This document shows positions 61,847 through 64,000 of a stretch of DNA of 64,000 nt, piece after piece (position 1 is the first letter of the stretch; each line of letters opens with the position of its first letter). The position numbers and the translations under genes are program-made. The notes beneath the pieces were generated by a model, which was given only the letters and a program-made list of their open reading frames with translations, searched no databases and was not told where the DNA came from. The stretch comes from Daphnia carinata. Lineage: Eukaryota > Arthropoda > Branchiopoda > Diplostraca > Daphniidae. The stretch covers positions 4,340,001 through 4,404,000 of the forward strand of contig NC_081335.1 in NCBI RefSeq assembly GCF_022539665.2, given 5' to 3'.

Positions 61847-62690
61847 TTTTCAATTGTTCCTCCAGCCACGCGTTATTCTCCGTCCACGTTACTGAACTAA
61901 CTGCGAATGGCATCCAATGGACTGAAATTGCCTATGCCAGTAATAACGAGTCTGAAAAAAAGAAAAAAGTGTTTTTTTTTTGTTTTTTTTTTACGAAAAT
62001 TTTTTTTTTTTTTTGTGTAAAACGGATTGCCATAAGTATATCCTGAAATTTTCAACCAATTCCAGTAGATATTAGGAATCGAAGCTTCTGAATCGTGTCG
62101 AATCGAAAAAAAATTTTGAAATTTGGCCAAAAATGAAAAAGTGAGAAGGTTATATAGCCTTCCCACTTTTGTCAAAATGGGCCAAAAACGTCTCTTGGAA
62201 TTTGTTGATTTTTTTTTTTTTCAGCTATTGCGTTAAACCAGCCATTTTTTTTTTTTTTTTTTGCACCGTAGCGTACTGGCGCGCTAACACTATCGACTAT
62301 TGGCTATCTTTCAAAAACAACTGACTTAATGAAAAAAATAAAATGATTCAGCCCGACAAAATAAATTTTAAGCCCGACTTGTGTTGTTGACGTATAATTT
62401 AAAAACTATAATACCTATTGCAAAATAAACTTGATTTCTGTGATTAGCATTCAATTCTAAATCGAAACCATGTATTTTAAGCTAATCTCAAAATTTTGCC
62501 AAAAATGAAAAAGTGAGAAGGCTATAGCCTTACCACTTTTGTGAAAATCGGCCAAAAACAACATATCTCAGAGTTTGATAAAATTCACACAGCATAATCG
62601 AAATTTAACGCTGACCCGTTTTTTAAAATAAAATGAAGCAAAGTGCTGTTAGCATCCCGATCGCATACGGTTGCCGTGATTCAATAACCA

Positions 62691-63059
62691 TGGCGCATCC
62701 CTATCGGCAGTTTCCCGAACGCAATGAAGGCTCCTAGTTTTAATAGCAAATCATCGGTGAATGTGTAGACTAGTTCCATTTTAGAGTTTCGTTTCCAGTA
62801 ATCGGATTAATTCTACTGCTAGTCCCCAAATGGTATTAGGTGTTGTTTAACGGCTGTGGTGCTTTGTTTAACGCATGTGATAACACCTATAATTTTAGTA
62901 AATTGCTCTCTTTTTATTAGATTGATTGCACTAAGTGGCAGACCATAGAAGAACAACAAGGAAGAAATGACAAACGTTTGATTTAATTTTTTCGTGTTAT
63001 TTTTTCTTGGGAACAAAGACGACCGTGTACATCTCGCCCTGGAGACAGATGTAAGTCCA
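62691..63059. other. Liprin-beta 3' flank next to the repeat
   Basis: About 370 bp between the inverted repeat and the liprin-beta stop; probably 3' UTR. No gene seen. Confidence 0.4.
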
Positions 63060-64000
63060 TCAAACGAGGAATTGGAAAATCTTAATCGAGAAACATAGCT
63101 GCTGAAGTCCGTCATGGATGTAGGACATGCCATCCGACTGGTCTTCATAAATCGGTAGATTTGGTCATAATCGGCTTCACAACAAGAGAACACGAGTTAA
63201 TGATTGTTTCCAACATTTGAGAATCAGTTAATTACCTTTGGGGAAGATGTTTTGTCATTTTCCAAATCGGAGGAATCAAAAGGTGGACAGACCCAATCGT
63301 CGCAATCGAATTCATCTGGTTTGCCCTTTCTGCGTTTCAACGTAAATTGTGACTTCTTAATTATCTGTTAAAGATGAAAAAAACATTACATTGTAAATAG
63401 AATCATATGAATATAAAGAAAAATAAAACGAACTTTGACTTTGGCGACAGGAGTCAGGAGTGGATAGGCCGATGAAGTCTCCATTTCGCGTTTGGCTTGC
63501 ACTACTTCCCGACCCACCAACTGATTAAAGTGGGTGGCCAAATGACGACGCAATAGCGTCTTACCCTGAGGAATTGATAGCAGAGTGGCTAGCAGCTCGG
63601 CATTAAAGCGAGCCTCGTGCACCAGCAGACCACCGTGAACACCTTTAATTGCGAAAACGACAGCAACCATTAAACATCCCAGTCTATCCGAGGCTATGCA
63701 ATGAATATCTAATTCGTACCAGATCCTCGCATGTTTGGGGCGTACTCAGACAGATCAACAGCTCTTAGCCATTCCATGACACGGTGATTAGTCCAAACAG
63801 CTACTTGGCCAGGAGTAGGATGGGCCGGTTCTTCCGGAACCGAGCGACGTTGCAAACAACTCGGATTGTAATCGTTCATTCGCAACACTTGAATCCCCCG
63901 CCGAATGCAGATGAGGTGAAGTAGGTTTGTCACCTTCAGATGGGTACACAGGTCGTCGACTGTTAGTAAATGAAGCATACGACCATCCAGTCTAGACTCT
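63060..64000 (-). CDS. PPFIBP1: Liprin-beta, C-terminal part (5' end beyond window)
   Basis: Scaffold protein of the liprin family that pairs with liprin-alpha at synapses and cell edges. Exons seen: 63720 to beyond 64000, 63434-63642, 63236-63365, 63060-63142. The third SAM domain is clear: WTNHRVMEWLRAVDLSEYAP, NMRGSGVHGG, LLSIPQGKTLLRRHLATHFN. The preceding stretch (IQVLRMNDYNPSCLQRR) also matches liprin-beta. The tail after the SAM domain (KKSQFTLKRRKGK, DWVCPPF) resembles the family's VCPM region. The last exon is the least certain: its acceptor (TTTATGAAG at 63142) was chosen because it keeps phase and gives DQSDGMSYIHDGLQQL before the stop. The frame is open to the window edge. Confidence 0.88.

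Larger units (their letters stand above)
56575..62690. mobile_element. Giant near-palindromic repeat element (two arms of about 2.8 kb, 0.5 kb spacer)
   Basis: The left arm (about 56575-59430) is the reverse complement of the right arm (about 59955-62690), with scattered substitutions and a deletion of about 150 bp in the right arm near 60900. The inner ends share ttatcgtttatctgtaag (left) and its complement at 59955-59972. The outer parts share the block with aacagcactttg (56612) and its complement (62640). Each arm holds the spliced coding unit also seen in copy A. The spacer (59431-59954) contains three tRNA-like units. I see no transposase, integrase or reverse transcriptase, so this is either a foldback-type non-autonomous element or two copies inserted head to head. 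Confidence 0.8.

Noticed and set aside
1-64000. CRISPR arrays, operons, ribosome binding sites, bacterial origins
   Set aside because: The window is eukaryotic nuclear DNA with spliceosomal introns; no direct-repeat array or polycistronic arrangement was seen.

Overview
This is a eukaryotic, intron-dense nuclear window. Introns are mostly 50-90 bp, genes are close together, and the proteins read as arthropod. The combination best fits a branchiopod crustacean such as Daphnia. That is an inference from architecture and protein content, since no rRNA or mitochondrial marker is present. I rebuilt exon structures by eye from splice sites, phase and family knowledge. All full-length models close in frame, but start codons and a few junctions (flagged) are less certain than the coding bodies.

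Layout, left to right. 1-2207: a copy of a repeated element that ends just upstream of endonuclease G (2342-3532, +). Then Hop/STIP1 (3732-5901, -), with a perfect four-unit heat shock element upstream, and an SLC19 vitamin transporter (6785-8523, -). An AF4/FMR2-type elongation factor scaffold, lilliputian/AFF4 (10875-16674, -), follows. GLYR1/NDF (18724-25190, -) has a 3.9 kb intron holding a complete opposite-strand gene for an LRR-Ig transmembrane receptor-like protein (21175-23606, +). Next are SAMM50 (26357-28217, +), UBL3 (28954-29601, -), DNAJA3/Tid1 with two alternative last exons (30958-33201, -), COQ2 (33705-35134, -) and the cleavage/polyadenylation factor PCF11 (35741-42895, -). 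On the + strand come glutathione synthetase (43639-47697), a ZP-like membrane protein (48601-50391) and THADA (51182-56223). 56575-62690 is a near-palindromic element of about 6.1 kb, with two arms of about 2.8 kb around a 0.5 kb spacer containing three decayed tRNA-like units. The window ends inside liprin-beta (63060 to beyond 64000, -).

Functional themes. Four genes encode mitochondrial proteins (ENDOG, SAMM50, DNAJA3, COQ2) and two encode HSP70-linked chaperone proteins (STIP1, DNAJA3). AFF4, GLYR1 and PCF11 act at elongation, transcribed chromatin and 3'-end formation. Nothing shows these neighbours are co-regulated.

The least explained part is the repeat family. It has a spliced, coiled-coil-coding unit I cannot assign. 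It occurs three times, each copy damaged in a different place, and two copies form the giant inverted repeat with tRNA-like sequence in the centre and possibly at the outer ends.
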